From Trichoplax adhaerens (lineage: Eukaryota; Placozoa; Uniplacotomia; Trichoplacea; Trichoplacidae): DNA of 64,000 bases. Positions 13,950-27,000 of this stretch are shown one piece after another. Within the stretch, counting starts at the first letter, position 1; every line of letters begins with the position of its first letter. The stretch is from assembly GCF_000150275.1 (NCBI RefSeq), contig NW_002060943.1, positions 8,192,066 to 8,256,065 on the forward strand. Direction: 5' to 3'. Under the pieces are notes generated by a model that worked only from the letters and a program-made list of their open reading frames with translations, had not been told where the DNA came from and did no database searches. Made by a program: the position numbers and the translations under genes.

Positions 13950-15600
13950 GCACATATATATATATATGATTATACTTATATAGCTATATAGATATACATA
14001 TGAGTATAGAGTAGTAATAGCACTAGCAGTTGTTTAGCTACTACACTATTGCCGTCCATAGTGAACGGACATAGACAGCATATATATATACATGTATGTA
14101 TATGTAACAGTTATTGGGGAACTCTTTTTGTTGATTGTGAATGGAGATAGATGATTAAGTATAAACATAGATGTAGATAGCTAAATACAGTATATTTATA
14201 CATATTGGCCATAACTTATATAACGTATGGGTATACATAGTAGATAGCACTAGCGGTTGTTACGAAGCAGTTCCCGTTTACTTTACAATATAGATAACAC
14301 TACAATGGCAGTTATTGGTGAGCTGTTAATGTTCATTGTTCACCGAGTGACAATTTTAATTAGGATTATATAAATTGTACTATAGATAATGTTTTTGATG
14401 ACTCTAATAGTAATTGATGATACACTTACAATGTATTTCATTTCTCAAGGGTACGTGAATATAGAAATGATTGATAAGTAATCGATATTATACTCGTATA
14501 TATTGTAATTGTATACTCAGTGGCAGACTGAATTGTTAACATATGACTATGTAGTAAGTATAATATCGGTTAATGTATTTTATTTTATTTATATGTTTAC
14601 TCAATATTATATTGAAATAAATACGTATAAGTGAATACGCTAAAATAAATACACCAAATTGTTTACAATGGAACGATTACTACTGTCATTTATTGAAATT
14701 ACTGTATACTATATAAACTGTATTATTATATTATCGGATGTGATCACATAAACGAATATGAATGAGTGCGCATTACACAAATATTACAGGGCGTAAATAT
14801 CGATATATTGTACTGTAATGTTAAATATAGAATGCGATTGTGTATACGTATAAATAGCGTATAACATAGAATATTTAGAGTAGAATAGCGAGTTAGGAGT
14901 TTAGATTTTATAGTACTGTAGTTCGTATGCTGTAGAGTGTATTGTACGCATATATGTTAGATTATGTAGATTGTATAGTAGGAATGTTTAGTAGATTATG
15001 TAGTAGATTGTATTTTGTGATTTTAATAGCAATCGACGATACTCGTATGTGTATTATTAGTCAAGTATTGATATTAAGGTTATATTATTATGGTAATAAT
15101 CGATTAGTATAGATATTATTGAACTCGTATATAGTATATCGATTAGTTAAATGCGTATTAAGATAGTAAAATGTATATTGTTATATACTCTTATATGTAT
15201 TTTATTAACGTGTAAAAACTTTTATTATTATTTTATATGATATAATTGTATCATTGAATACGGAATGGATCGTATGGATATATAATAACATGGGAATAAT
15301 ATTGCGAAATAATAATATAATATCGAATGAATATAATAATATTATGTTTTATGTTACGTTTGTGCTTATTATAATTGTAATTGTACGTGTATGTTTAATG
15401 TTATAAGTGTACTCGAACGAATAGGTATGAATGAATACGTTAAAATGAATACACTAAATTATTTACAATGGAACGATTACTACTGTAATTTACTGTAATT
15501 ACTATTTGTCGGTACTATATAAACTGTATTATTCTATTATCGGATTACGTAATCGAATATGAATGGGTAAGCATTACACGAATATGATACATGGTTCAGA
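13950..15600. repeat. Decayed local duplications in AT-rich DNA
   Basis: Two direct copies of a block of about 150 bp: 14627-14783 and 15421-15587. Both carry TTTACAATGGAACGATTACT, then ACTATATAAACTGTATTATT, then ATTATCGGAT and CGAATATGAATG. Looser similarity extends upstream (14393 onward against 15010 onward, sharing CTAATAGTAATTGATGATAC-like sequence). A second older pair lies at about 13985-14130 and 14165-14340 (AGATAGCACTAGCGGTTGTT-like, then CAGTTATTGG). There is a short (TA)n tract at 13953-13967. No coding potential. Confidence 0.7.
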
Positions 15601-16313
15601 GAATCAAATTATTGACCGTGCATTACGTAATCTTGTTTCAAAGCTGCTTTGGAAGACTTGCATTATACTGTAGTACTGCATGTATCAAACTTAAAACTTA
15701 AGTCATTATACCTTTCATAATTAGATAATGACGCTCATAAAGTAGCAATATCTAGGAATTATAATTAAATTTATTACTTATTGCTGTTAGCTTATCACTA
15801 TTGTTGATATATAACTGCCGATAGGGTCAATCATTATCCCCGAAATTAATACCTCATTCTGTTACATGATTGTAGAAGAGTATTTACTACACTTCAAATA
15901 TTAAAGATACACATTTTAATATTTTTATTTAAAAATATTAGATTATCTAACTTGCAATCAGACAATGAATCAGTAAGCTTGTAAATTATTATGTCAATTT
16001 AATAAAATAAGACTAAAAGTTCTAAATTTTTATAATAGAAAAGATTACTTCCATATAAATAGCTAAATTAATGGCGGCATTTTATGCAGATTGACCATAA
16101 AATAATTCATAACAATGGTAACTCTCAGCAAGTCCATTAATGAATGCGCACACAGTTTGCACGCATAGCTATGTGGGAGCATGAAGAAAGCTAAATGAGA
16201 AATTCGTAGACTCTTCATAAAATTTTCAATACTATGCTTGTTGTTACAGGTAATGATGCATAATTTCATATTTTAGTACAAGAATACCAATCTGAAATTG
16301 ATACATTTTGTCT

Positions 16314-19300
16314 TTATGTAGGTAGAGTTATAGAATCTAAGTGGAACTGAGGTGTATCTTGCTGTAATTCATAGAGAGACTTGCCAAGGGCAATGACTAA
16401 AGCTGGACGTTGAGGGAGCCATCTAAAAACATAAAATGAATCAGACGATCAGTAACTTAGTGCAAACGCTGCTCGTTTACTCTTTCGGCGCTACATGTGT
16501 CTTTGTGACAAATGAATAGAGTTCGATAAATAGAAATATATCTATTACTTTTTCATAAGCTCATTTCGTGTCTGCTTGCTTTGAGCGATGGTAGTATCGT
16601 GTAGTACTTGCAAGACAGTCAGATGTTTGCACTAAAAATGTATTAGAAAAAGTAGAAATGGTCGTTAAGCAAGTATAACCAGTCTGCTATTCAACTGTAT
16701 AGAGTTTATAGCGTTACAGAGTGTTAAAATGGAGGCTATAATTTGTAATAATAGAATTAGTGTTTATACAAACTTTGTCAAAGAGTTTATTAAAAGTGGC
16801 TACTTGCGGATTATCAAAGCTATTGCAACAAAGAAATAAATGTGTAAGTTGTCATAAAATAACGATAGCAGTTTCATAATTATTATTGTATTTTGCANNN
16901 NNNNNNNNNNNNNNNNNNNNNNNNNNNNNNNNNNNNNNNNNNNNNNNATACGGTTGCTCAAGGCTGTGAGATTAATGTTGAATAAGAGTTATGAATATAT
17001 TATGTATGATTTGATTTTAGTTGGGATTGGCATGCATAAATACAATTGTAGAGCATAAGCATTTATTCTTAATTTACCGAAATTCTAATAAATTGTGGCA
17101 ATTTCGAATAGCTTTAGGTAAATGTAGTAAGGCTCCTGAATGACCTGAAAGGCCAATATAAGCTAGGCTAAGGCGTTTTAAATTTTTACACGATTCTGTT
17201 ATGGTACTGAGGCAAGAAAGATGCGTTACATTCAGTAAACCAACGAGAGATAGGGATTCTAAACACTTCCAGTTTCCAATAGCAGATAATATTTCTTCGC
17301 TAATGAGATATTTTGATAGTGAGCAGCTAAATATGAAGATATGTGAATTAGTTTAGTGTCATATCAGCTTACAGTGTTAGTAATTATTTATCAACTGATA
17401 AAATTCAGTAAATTTATAACAAAAGTACCTTACAGGAAGTTCTGTTATAGAATATTGAGAGTGATTTGATAGTTTAGTTGATAGGTTTGACTGATAATAA
17501 TGTGAAGAGTTTGAAAATGTTTTAATTTTAGGGCAATGCTTCGTTAGTAGTGTAAAATCGACTTGATCTCTATCTACGTTCTTGTTTTGGTCAGACTGGC
17601 ATTCAGTTTTACTTTGCTCTATAACGCTAATACGGCGCTGCGGCGATAATATATCATTATTAGAATTTCTTCTACCTTTGATAATATTTTTATCCACCAT
17701 AAGGCAAGCAGGTATTGTTAACTTTTCTAAAGTGATAGCTTTAGATAGGATGTGACATAAAGTGCTAAAGTTATCACATGAAACACAAGTGTGACTAATT
17801 TCAAGTTCTTTTAATAACTGGCAATTGTGTACTACAGCTTCTAAACCCTGAAATTGTTTATCCTGTAATGGAATAATATGATCGTAATATTATTACAGGA
17901 TAAATTTTCTAGTGATAATGTACGTAAAATGAAAATAATGTACTCTATATTAGCTGTGAAGATGTGATATTGTTATGATTGTTGTTACTAGACTTACTTG
18001 CAATACTGAAGTTAGGCCGGATAAATCTAGCTTAACCAAATTTCTACAGTTGGCAATAGCATGGGCAAGCTCTTGGCTTGTTAGGGTGGGTATGAAGGAA
18101 AGATTGAGAGCTTTGAGGTTCCGTTTGTTTATCGCGTCTAAGAGTCTTTTAGGCTTTGTGGATAATATCCTGTCAACATTGAATTGTTGAATTTTGTTGG
18201 TTTCGGGTAAATCGATAGAATTATTAAGAGACAACATTGGCCAAAGATAATAACGAAAGGATTCACGATGATAACGCTCAGTTATTGTGATTAAGTTATC
18301 GAAGAATGGAGCTTGTAGATCAAAGCAGAAGCCGTCTTCACTTGTATATTTAAAATAGATACAGCATTGCCATTGCCTATAGTGGCAAACAGTCAACGAC
18401 TTGAATGTTGATTTCTTGAGCAGTCTAGAATGTTTTACAGATACCATTGATCAGTTTATCGACCGGAGACTCTTTCTAAATTGGCATTATCATGCAGCGG
18501 CTATTATACTGTAAATCCAGTAGTAGCATAATAAATTACTAATAATAGTTAAATTATTTTATGTATCTACCTTAGGAATGAATGAATACACGAGTTTTCA
18601 AATAGGAATTGTTCAGCACTAGCAACACCAAAGTGCAGTTCAAGAGAAAGATAGTTTATCTGGGCAAATTTATCACGTAGCAGAGTCTGTGCACTAGTAT
18701 TTTTGAATACATCTAGGGATATGGACCAGCTTAATTCGTCTAAATGTGGTATATTTTCTAATATCTGCATATATGTAATGAATTAGTAGAGTGAATTCGG
18801 TTATCGCTATGTTAGATAGTTGTGTAAGATACGATTGGCTAAACATGACTGCTTGTCTTCACTTGTAGTCGGTTTAAAACCATCATCAATGATGGTAACG
18901 ATACTTGCAGTAGGGTATCTATAGCACTGTAAGTTACGCTAGTAACATATCTCAATTATTGCTTGTTGTTTTTTTATACGACAAAGTAGAGAAGTCGAAT
19001 ATGATATACCCTTACAGTATCAAGACAACACAGTGCTAATCAGGAAATTACGTTTGCTATTTGCAGTTAAATCGTACAGTTTGCAATGCTATACTGTATG
19101 ATCAAGTTTTGATGGCAATTTATGGTAGTAAATATTGTAGCAAGCAAAATATCAAGAGCCATCTCAAATATAGTATCAATCTGATTATAATATTATACAG
19201 CTACTTGGGAACAAAAATTGGTTACCTTGATCATCGCTGAAGAGCTAATTTTGCAACCGGCGAGGTTGAGTTGAGTGGCCTTTTTGCACTTACATATGGC

Positions 19301-19695
19301 AGGTATTAAGTTGGTGCTCTTGAGCCAGTAGCACTGTGATAAATCAATACAACGTAGCAAATGGCAATACTTGTTAAGGTAAGCAACGATAAAGTTGGTT
19401 GAGAGTCGATAGCATCTTGTAAATGTGACTGATCTACAGTTGGTAGGTTGGAAATATATACAAGGTCAAGTTAGGCATTTTTTTACTATAGATTTGATGA
19501 TTATTGTAGAGAGAGTATAGGAATGCAACCGTTAGCAGTCATAAAATGCATAATGATCGCTACATACCTGTACAAGCAAGTATCTTCAGTGATATTGGCA
19601 AATCGTAGAGATAAACATTTGCAAGTATTCAAATCTTCAACACTTAAATACCTGAGGATCATAAGTAGGATTTCATCCGAAAGTAGGTTGAGCAT
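16314..19695 (-). CDS. F-box/leucine-rich-repeat protein, 582 aa, 7 exons
   Basis: Model: complement(join(16314..16422, 17078..17326, 17429..17862, 17998..18424, 18571..18764, 19226..19433, 19568..19695)), 1749 nt, all phases close. Residues 1-42 form an F-box (LSDEILLMILRYLSVEDLN, then CKCLSLRFANI), which binds Skp1 in SCF ubiquitin ligases. Residues 43-112 and about 290-560 hold leucine-rich repeats (CIDLSQCYWLKSTNL; TQLNLAGCKI; LVKLDLSGLTSV; LKRLSLAYIGLSG), which would select the substrate. The centre (residues 330-464) is Ser/Asn-rich. The C-terminus ends FHLDSITLPT. The start is the only ATG of the F-box frame. The exon 5 donor was chosen at AAG|GTACTT (17429) rather than CCT|GTAAGG because only the former keeps phase with exon 6. 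The last intron contains the 50-N gap, so a further LRR exon could be missing. Which FBXL orthologue it is cannot be told. Confidence 0.83.
16898..16947. other. Assembly gap, 50 N
   Basis: A run of exactly 50 N, a conventional placeholder size, so true length is unknown. It lies in the last intron of the F-box/LRR gene (between exons at 17078-17326 and 16314-16422). Confidence 0.99.
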
Positions 19696-21024
19696 GATGC
19701 ATCAACAGTCATTCATTCTAGACGATGATTGTAATCGTCTGTCCAAAGCAAGTGAATACTCTCCTTTCCTGTAGAAATAGATGCTCAGCTATATATGGTT
19801 CATTTTAGCCCATGCAATTAGATTTGTCAATCTGCTAGTAGTTAGCCATTGGTAGGTCTACGAGCCCAATAAATAGTGCAGAGCTGGCGAGCGAGAAAGC
19901 ATCATCAAATTGGAATTGAATTCATTCAAATTGCCAATGTTTTGAAGCGGTGACTGATTTCAGTCTAGTGTAAGTCTCAGCATCGTTACCCGTGTAGTAC
20001 TCCTCTCTCTGCGATTGTGCTCAGAACATAGTGCTTGGATAGCTATCCTATATAGCGTACTTAGAATCATTTGATGCAGTCATTGGCTACTAGCTCGCTA
20101 TTGGATCGATTTTGACCATACAGTACAGTACTGTAGTTTTGACTATCGTCTACAGTACTATGCACTGTGTGCAGCGACCAGTCAACAGTGAAGCAACTTA
20201 AACAGTCCATCGTGCTTACTAGTATAGTACTGTTCCAGTAGTCCTTGGTCATACATATTGGTGTAAGTACTACGAAGCTAGCGTGAGCGATAGCAATCAC
20301 GACTTGCGCTGTTTGATACTCATGTTTTCTTCCTTTACTGTACTGTACACTGTACAGTACAGTACTGTAGGTCTGAACTGGACCGGACTGGACCGGACTA
20401 GTCTACTCTGCTTTCTTTGGCAGGTCACGGACTGACGGAAACCTGCAGAACCCTGATACTGTTTTGAATTGTTGAAGGAAAAAGACAAATAGTACTGTAC
20501 ACTGTACACTCTACAGTACAGTGTACTGTACAGTACAGTAAAACAGTTGGAACTGGTTAGTCACAGCACTGTACAGTACAGTACTGTACTGTACAGTTTA
20601 CAGTGTACAGTACATGAATTCAGTCCAGTATTCACTCTGTACTGTACAGTACAGTGTACAGTGTACAGTACAGTGTACAGTGTACAGTACAGTACTATTT
20701 GTCTTTCTACTTCAATAGTTCAAAACAATGTCAAGGTTCTGCAGGTTTCCGTCAATCCGTGACCTGCCTAAGAAAGCACAAGAACTGTACTGCAGTCCTG
20801 TCCTGTCCAGGCCGATTGTACTGTATGCGCCGGCGCTACTCGGGCTGTCCTATACTGTAGTCAGTCCATATAATACCGCTAGAGGTGGCTAATACCATCA
20901 ATGCTAGTAGTGGTGGCTAGTGGATGAATGCAGTTTAGTATTCACTGAGAAAAAAAGGCAAACAAGGAGCGAAAGCGCCCTGGCCGACTAGTCAACAAGC
21001 TTTCCAACCAATTGTCAAAGCAGG
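19696..21024. promoter_or_regulatory. Divergent intergenic region between F-box/LRR gene and MED14
   Basis: 1.3 kb separating two head-to-head genes, so it must hold both promoters. Its centre (about 20340-20840) is taken up by a foldback palindrome with TACTGTACAGTA-like words, listed separately. More single words lie at 20105-20160. No TATA box or known operator can be assigned with confidence. A short GC-richer stretch (20810-20990) adjoins the MED14 start. Confidence 0.5.
20340..20840. mobile_element. Foldback (palindromic) element with TACTGTACAGTA-rich core
   Basis: Left arm 20409-20500 and right arm 20685-20778 are inverted copies of about 92 nt with roughly nine mismatches by eye. 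Both contain CAGGTCACGGA, then TGACGGAAACCTGCAGAACC and AAAGACAAATAGTACTGTAC when read in the same sense. Weaker pairing extends outward to about 20341 and 20835 (GGACCGGACTGGACCGGACT against CTGGACAGGACAGGACTGC). The spacer of about 185 nt consists largely of overlapping GTACTGTAC / GTACAGTAC / GTGTACAGT words, themselves palindromic. No transposase frame is present, so it would be a non-autonomous foldback or MITE-like insertion. Conceptual translations of the two arms match each other only because the DNA is inverted. Confidence 0.7.
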
Positions 21025-24000
21025 ATGGATACCAATCCTATAGTGAATGGCAGCCATGGAAAGCAAAAGATTAAGCTATCCACTCTCATGGACTTTATAA
21101 TCCAGAAAGCTTACCATGACCTAAATGTACTCACTGAAATGTAAGTTTATCGTAGGTCATAGACTTGTTCGACCACTTTCTTTTGACCAAGTTGCAGTCT
21201 AGTGGAAAAGTAATAAAATCGATTCATAAAATGATAAACGATCATGGATAATGTGCCATGAGGTAGCATTCAATGAATGTTATGCATGCATAAACTCTCT
21301 CTTATACATGTATGAAGAAATAAAATGACCAATTGTCAATTTTGAATCTTGCTTACCGTGTTTTTATGTCGCATGCGGTACTTTATAGTCTATACAATCG
21401 CATACTGTACTGTACACTACACTGTGAACAGTGTACTCAAGTGACCGCGTTGACGATGCTTACCGTACTCTCTTTTGTATATCCAAGCTTGATCATCTTG
21501 AGCTTCATCAATGTTTATATTCTGATTTGGCGATACAGCAAGGTAGTCTTTCCGTAATAAGAAAGACCCCATCTCATTACTGTAATAATAAGTCATTTAG
21601 AGTACGATTCACAAGTACTGTACTATGTGTACCAATTCTTGTAATCCATGAGTCTGCAATGCTTGCTACTAATACGAGAAGAATATAATTAATTAAGATG
21701 CTCAAGTTCTATACCTGCTCTACTCTGCAATTATAGCTTAACGTGATTCAATGGCGATGCCATTATGTACAACCTATTAATAAGTGTTCTCATCATTATC
21801 AATGCAATCTTTTATTCATGTTATAGATTACCAAGGAAGGGTGATGTTGAAAGGTAGGATACTTAACGTAAATACGTAGCTAAAATGATGGTGATCTTTG
21901 TATAGATGTACTGTACAATAAATTAAACAATCCAATCATGCCTTACGATATGTTCTTACTGTATCTGGTTATTACCGATATCAATACCCACCAATCAGCC
22001 GTAACAGATATACTGTATTTTGTTCTTATAAATGTAAAGCTGCACTAGTAAAGTATTACAGTATCACGCCATTAGTGAATACAAGTCTACGAGTCGAACA
22101 TACGCAAAGATAGAATACTGTAGTAGATATACATCATGATTATTATTTTCGATCTCTATCTAATCATAATCATCAGAAATTGTACTGATAGGATATTATA
22201 CAATATTATTTGTTGAATACGGTAGGAAAATTGCCATTTATCGTTATTCAGCGTCTATGCGTCAGCAATTTGTACGCTTACTGGCTATTGTCAAATGGGC
22301 TACGAAAGCAGAAAAGATAGAAAAATGTTTTGTGAGTTAATTTCCATTGCCATACATCGTGGCGACGAGTTAGACGTGTATATGTATATCCTTTGAGTAA
22401 TGTAAACTGTGATAACTTTACTTTCTTCTAACGTAGTCTCTTTATTGACCTTTTTCAATTACATTAGCAATTGTGCGATTTTTTGGAACAAGAAGGCAAA
22501 ATTTTTGTGGATACCGCTGATGAGTTATATCGCATCGCTAATGAAATGCTTCCACAAGCTAAGCTGCCATATTTTGATTTAATAAGTGCAGCTGAAGTCC
22601 TCTCGCGTGGTTCTTACTCACTTTTACCGACATGTATCAAGGTAGGTTAGCATATTGCCAAAAGTTTTACTCATAAACACGATCATACTTTGTTTTCCCT
22701 CCACGTGTTCTTTCTGTACGCTTAAGTATTAGGATATATTACTATGCTACTCTTAACGTGTTGTATGTACCTTGTACAATGTATCGCTTATGTATCAGCA
22801 TTTGTTAATGGCAGTTCGGGTTGCGTCTCACAGCTAAAATGTAAATGTCAGCCTCTATCAAAACAGCCTTCGCTAAACATTTTCGAACAATTATACTGTA
22901 ATACTAATAATTAGTCCTTATTTTTACATCACTAACAATTAATGTACATAACCATGCTGTAGGATAAAATTATCCCTCTTCCTCCGATGACGCGAGACGA
23001 TAAAAAGACAACTTTACAAAAATTAAATGAGGTTATTAAAGATAGACTACTTCGATCGAATGTACCACAGGGAATATCCAAAACAGTTATAGGTAGGAAT
23101 GGCCTTGTCACTTTTAGTAGCACATTGGGTATTCTGTTCATCTTTAATATCTTAGATGTACCTACGCATGATAATGTTACAATTTTTGAATTGATATAAT
23201 TCGAGTAGGTAATGGTCAACTAACTTTAACCGTAGAAGGAGAATTTGAGGTATGACTGTTATGTAATTATAATTCGTATCAGTAAATGGAATAAATCGTT
23301 GTAGTAAACTTGATGTAATTGGTTTTTTATAGGTTGTTTTAACTTTACTTGGTGACGATCCGGCTTTACCATGGCGTTTGTTATCTATAAAAATTTTAAT
23401 TGAAGAAGCTGATATTGGAGGTCAGGACCGTAATCATAGAGTATAGATAATTTTTAATTAAGAAATGGCCAGATATCATAATTTAGTTATCCTTTCAGAG
23501 GATACGTTTACTTACAAGATAGTAAAAATCTATTAAATCATTTTTTTGCAATTTTTGAACCAACTTAGCCGGCAAATCATTAATGCATACATTGCAGGTA
23601 AAATCAGTCCTATAGCACGATATTAAAAAAATAGCGTATAGGGATAATTATATTTCACTAAATTATTGTTATTGCTACGCATTCCATTTTAGATTCAATA
23701 CGTTCAACGATTAATGCAATCGAGATTATTCGACTCAGATGAACCACTTAAAGATTTATATACTAGCTTGCGTATCCTTGCTTAGTAATATTATGCCACT
23801 TTTTCGGGGGGGGGATATATAAACAATGTTGCAAATAATCTTATTATTTTGGTCCTTAATTACGGGTTTTGCAGATTATTTATGCTTATCTCTACAACTA
23901 GAAGTTTTACATTCTCAGGTAAATTTGCAATGATTTGTCATTAGTACAGACACAAAAAATTTTTTCACGTTTATATTAATCGTTTCGATATTGATGAAAT

Positions 24001-27000
24001 AGGCTGAAAATTTAGTGGCACATCGGTGGGCAGGGTATGTAAAGCTGATCGATCATCTACCTGGTGGAAAGCTTATTTTGTCATATTGGAGGTATATTAG
24101 AAGAAGAATCTTCATATTACAGATACGCATGTTAATTATCAACGGCATAGGAATTGAATTACTGCATTCATTAATACTGAATTTGAAAATTTAGAAAAAA
24201 GGAGATTCAAGACCAATTAACGCTATCAGAAGATAGTAAGTTTAGTTTTTTATTTTCCTTTTGCATTCTGACAAAATTTTAAAGTTTGGTCATATTGTTT
24301 AACACCTTTCAGGAGTAGACTATACCTTAACTGTATATATTGATCAAGAGAAAAATGATACACCGCTTTCAGTAGAGCATTTTCCTGTTCAGGAAGAATT
24401 GAATACCTCATTAAATAAACTTGATTTAGTAAGTAGATTAAAATTTTAAACGGTCTGGCTTATTCTTTGTTGTTGTTTAACTTGTTCACTTTGATAGTAC
24501 CCGTTGTCTTTATAAACTCAAAGTTTTATTAGCTAAATACTTATGCGGATAGGATGAATCATCATTTGATACTTATTTTTTAACATTTACTTAGAAAAAA
24601 CGAGGTGGACTTTCCATTGAAACCTTGCTAATGGAAGCTATCGAAAAGAGATCATTATCGAAGCTTATGGTATGGTCTTTTCATCTAATGATTTACTTCT
24701 CTTAATTTTATTGGCTAATAGTTTCTGAACCCTTATAATCTGAAAATGTAAGAATGTTATGCAACAGATTTTAACACTTTCTTCTCACTTTTTAGGAGGT
24801 CAAACATGCACTGCAAAGTAGTGGACTTAATTTGCCTGGTATGCAGAAGATTTCTCTTTTTAACTACTTTTTTTGCCTGAGTGTACTTATAAAATACTAT
24901 TTAGTTTAGTAGATAAATATTGCATTTTTACATGTATGTACACATATTTACGGAATACACTCAGTTCAGCTGTATATTGGCGTATATTTGGTACATATGC
25001 ACATTATATAAATAGAATCGCTTTAAATTATTTTTTTGTAGTAAAACTTGAACGCGATAGAATTCCTTCTCTTGTTGTTAACTTAATTGATGATGACGAT
25101 TCATCTGAGCGTCTATTACTGTCTGTTGACACTAAATCTGGAGATACAAAGGCTATGTTTTCAAGTGATTTGAGTAAGTATTGATTAATATTATTAGTTT
25201 GCTTTGCCAGATATATTACACTGAATAGTACTATATTTTAAGAATAGAAGCGATGGCATTATATTGTCTCATTATTTATAATTTTAAAATTGTAGGTCTT
25301 ATAGATGAAAATGTAAATGTGAATAAGCTGTGTAATATCATTGCTGATGCCAAGTAATTTTAAAAATTAACCTGATTTATAGCTTTTTCTCGTTTTTATG
25401 TGTATAATTAATTGCTAATTCAAATATCATATCAAAATTCTGTAATAATGCAGAATTGAAGCCCATTTAAGAATTTGTCTACAAGCTTTAGCACCACTTC
25501 CTGTCACGTGCAATCGGAGGTTACCTATTCACTGTGATAGCTTTGACCTACTGGATAAGATTAGTAAACATCGACTGTTTGTTAAGCTACATGATTTGGA
25601 TCAGTACTATTTGGTATGTAGTTCATATCTTATTATTTCAGTCAGTTTATTTTCTGATAGTAGACTTATTATTCTTGATATTGCTAATGTGATAATATTA
25701 GTGTATTAAATTTTCCTTTATTGCTTAGATAATTGGAGTAGAATGTTCAAAGGATCTTAATGTGAAAGAATCATTTTATTTGATGAATGTTAATGATTCC
25801 ACCCTTGGCAACTCATCGGAAGATGTAGCATTTCACTGTGCTTCTTTTATTAAAATTCGAGATGTAAAATCCTGTCAGATTTCGGATAGCGAATATCATT
25901 TGATGAATGTTACTGAAGGTAATATTTTAGATAATTAGCAATAAAGTTTTTCGATCATTAACGAGACCTCGAGGGAATTAAATTGATATAATATTTTTGT
26001 ATAGGAGTCAAAAATTCGCCTAGCAAAAAGAGAAAGGTTTGCCTTTATATACACTTGCATTGATGTAAACTTTTACTATGGTAAGGATTGTCAATTTTAA
26101 TTCTTATTATAGTTCGAAGCCGCTTTCGGATTATCAGTTGGATCAACAAAACACATAAAATTTGCTCGTACAAGAGTTGTAGATATGATACACTTTACCT
26201 TATCTACAGTTGCTCATGCACAACTTTGTAAAGGGGTAGGAATGATATATTACTTAAAAGTTCTACCGAGTTTTCTTGAAAGTAATACATGTAATACGCG
26301 TATTTCAGTTACAGAGAGCAAATTTCCTTTATGAGAAAATTTATAAAGACATACATGGAGACAACGTCTTGAAAATCTTATGGTAAATTTGCAATCAGTA
26401 CATTTGTTTGAACTACTAAATTCTTACATTGTGGTACAGCATTGGTTAAAGATGGCCATTTAAATTTGATAGGCCTCCAAAATTTCCAGATTTGTGTTCT
26501 CCAATAATAATGGATAGTATTTTAAAGAATTTAATTGATTTTCGCGTTCGTTTGGTTGATGATGGATTTCAGTGGAAATGGCTGGCTGAAGTTAGTTTTA
26601 CGTATATTTAGTCGCGTAATTTTAGTTAACATCTGTGTTTTGGTGTCAGTTTTTATTTAATGGGTATACATCTGTTATAGGCAAATAGAATTGACCATCT
26701 TTTATCTACATCGTTTGTATATGAATCTCTAGGTTACATTCAAGAATCACCCAGTAACTGCCTTGAAAGCGAGTAAATCTATAGGTAGTACTGTTTCTTA
26801 CTCTTACATTTTTGTCAATAAGTGTATTATTCCTACGTTATAGATTTGTCCGATCTTTAGCTCTGCTTGACGATTTTCTATCGCATTTATAGAAGAAGAG
26901 CATATTCGATTTATCGTAAGTTACGATACAAATCACAAATGGAATCCATCTACAGGAGATATCTCACTTAAGTTATTGGATGATTGGAAGGGTATTATTA

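Noticed and set aside
20297-20860. Two open frames on opposite strands giving near-identical peptides (SAGFRQSVTC...)
   Set aside because: The match is a by-product of the inverted repeat; peptides are repeats of CTV/VQY from TACTGTACAGTA words.
26383-26472. Apparent non-canonical (GT-TG) MED14 splice
   Set aside because: An acceptor at TTTGATAG|G (26473) restores phase and frame with a normal GT-AG intron.
26849-26892. Possible MED14 exon FVRSLALLDDFLSHL
   Set aside because: Ends in a stop without a donor and the sequence looks like a branch point plus polypyrimidine tract of the next acceptor.
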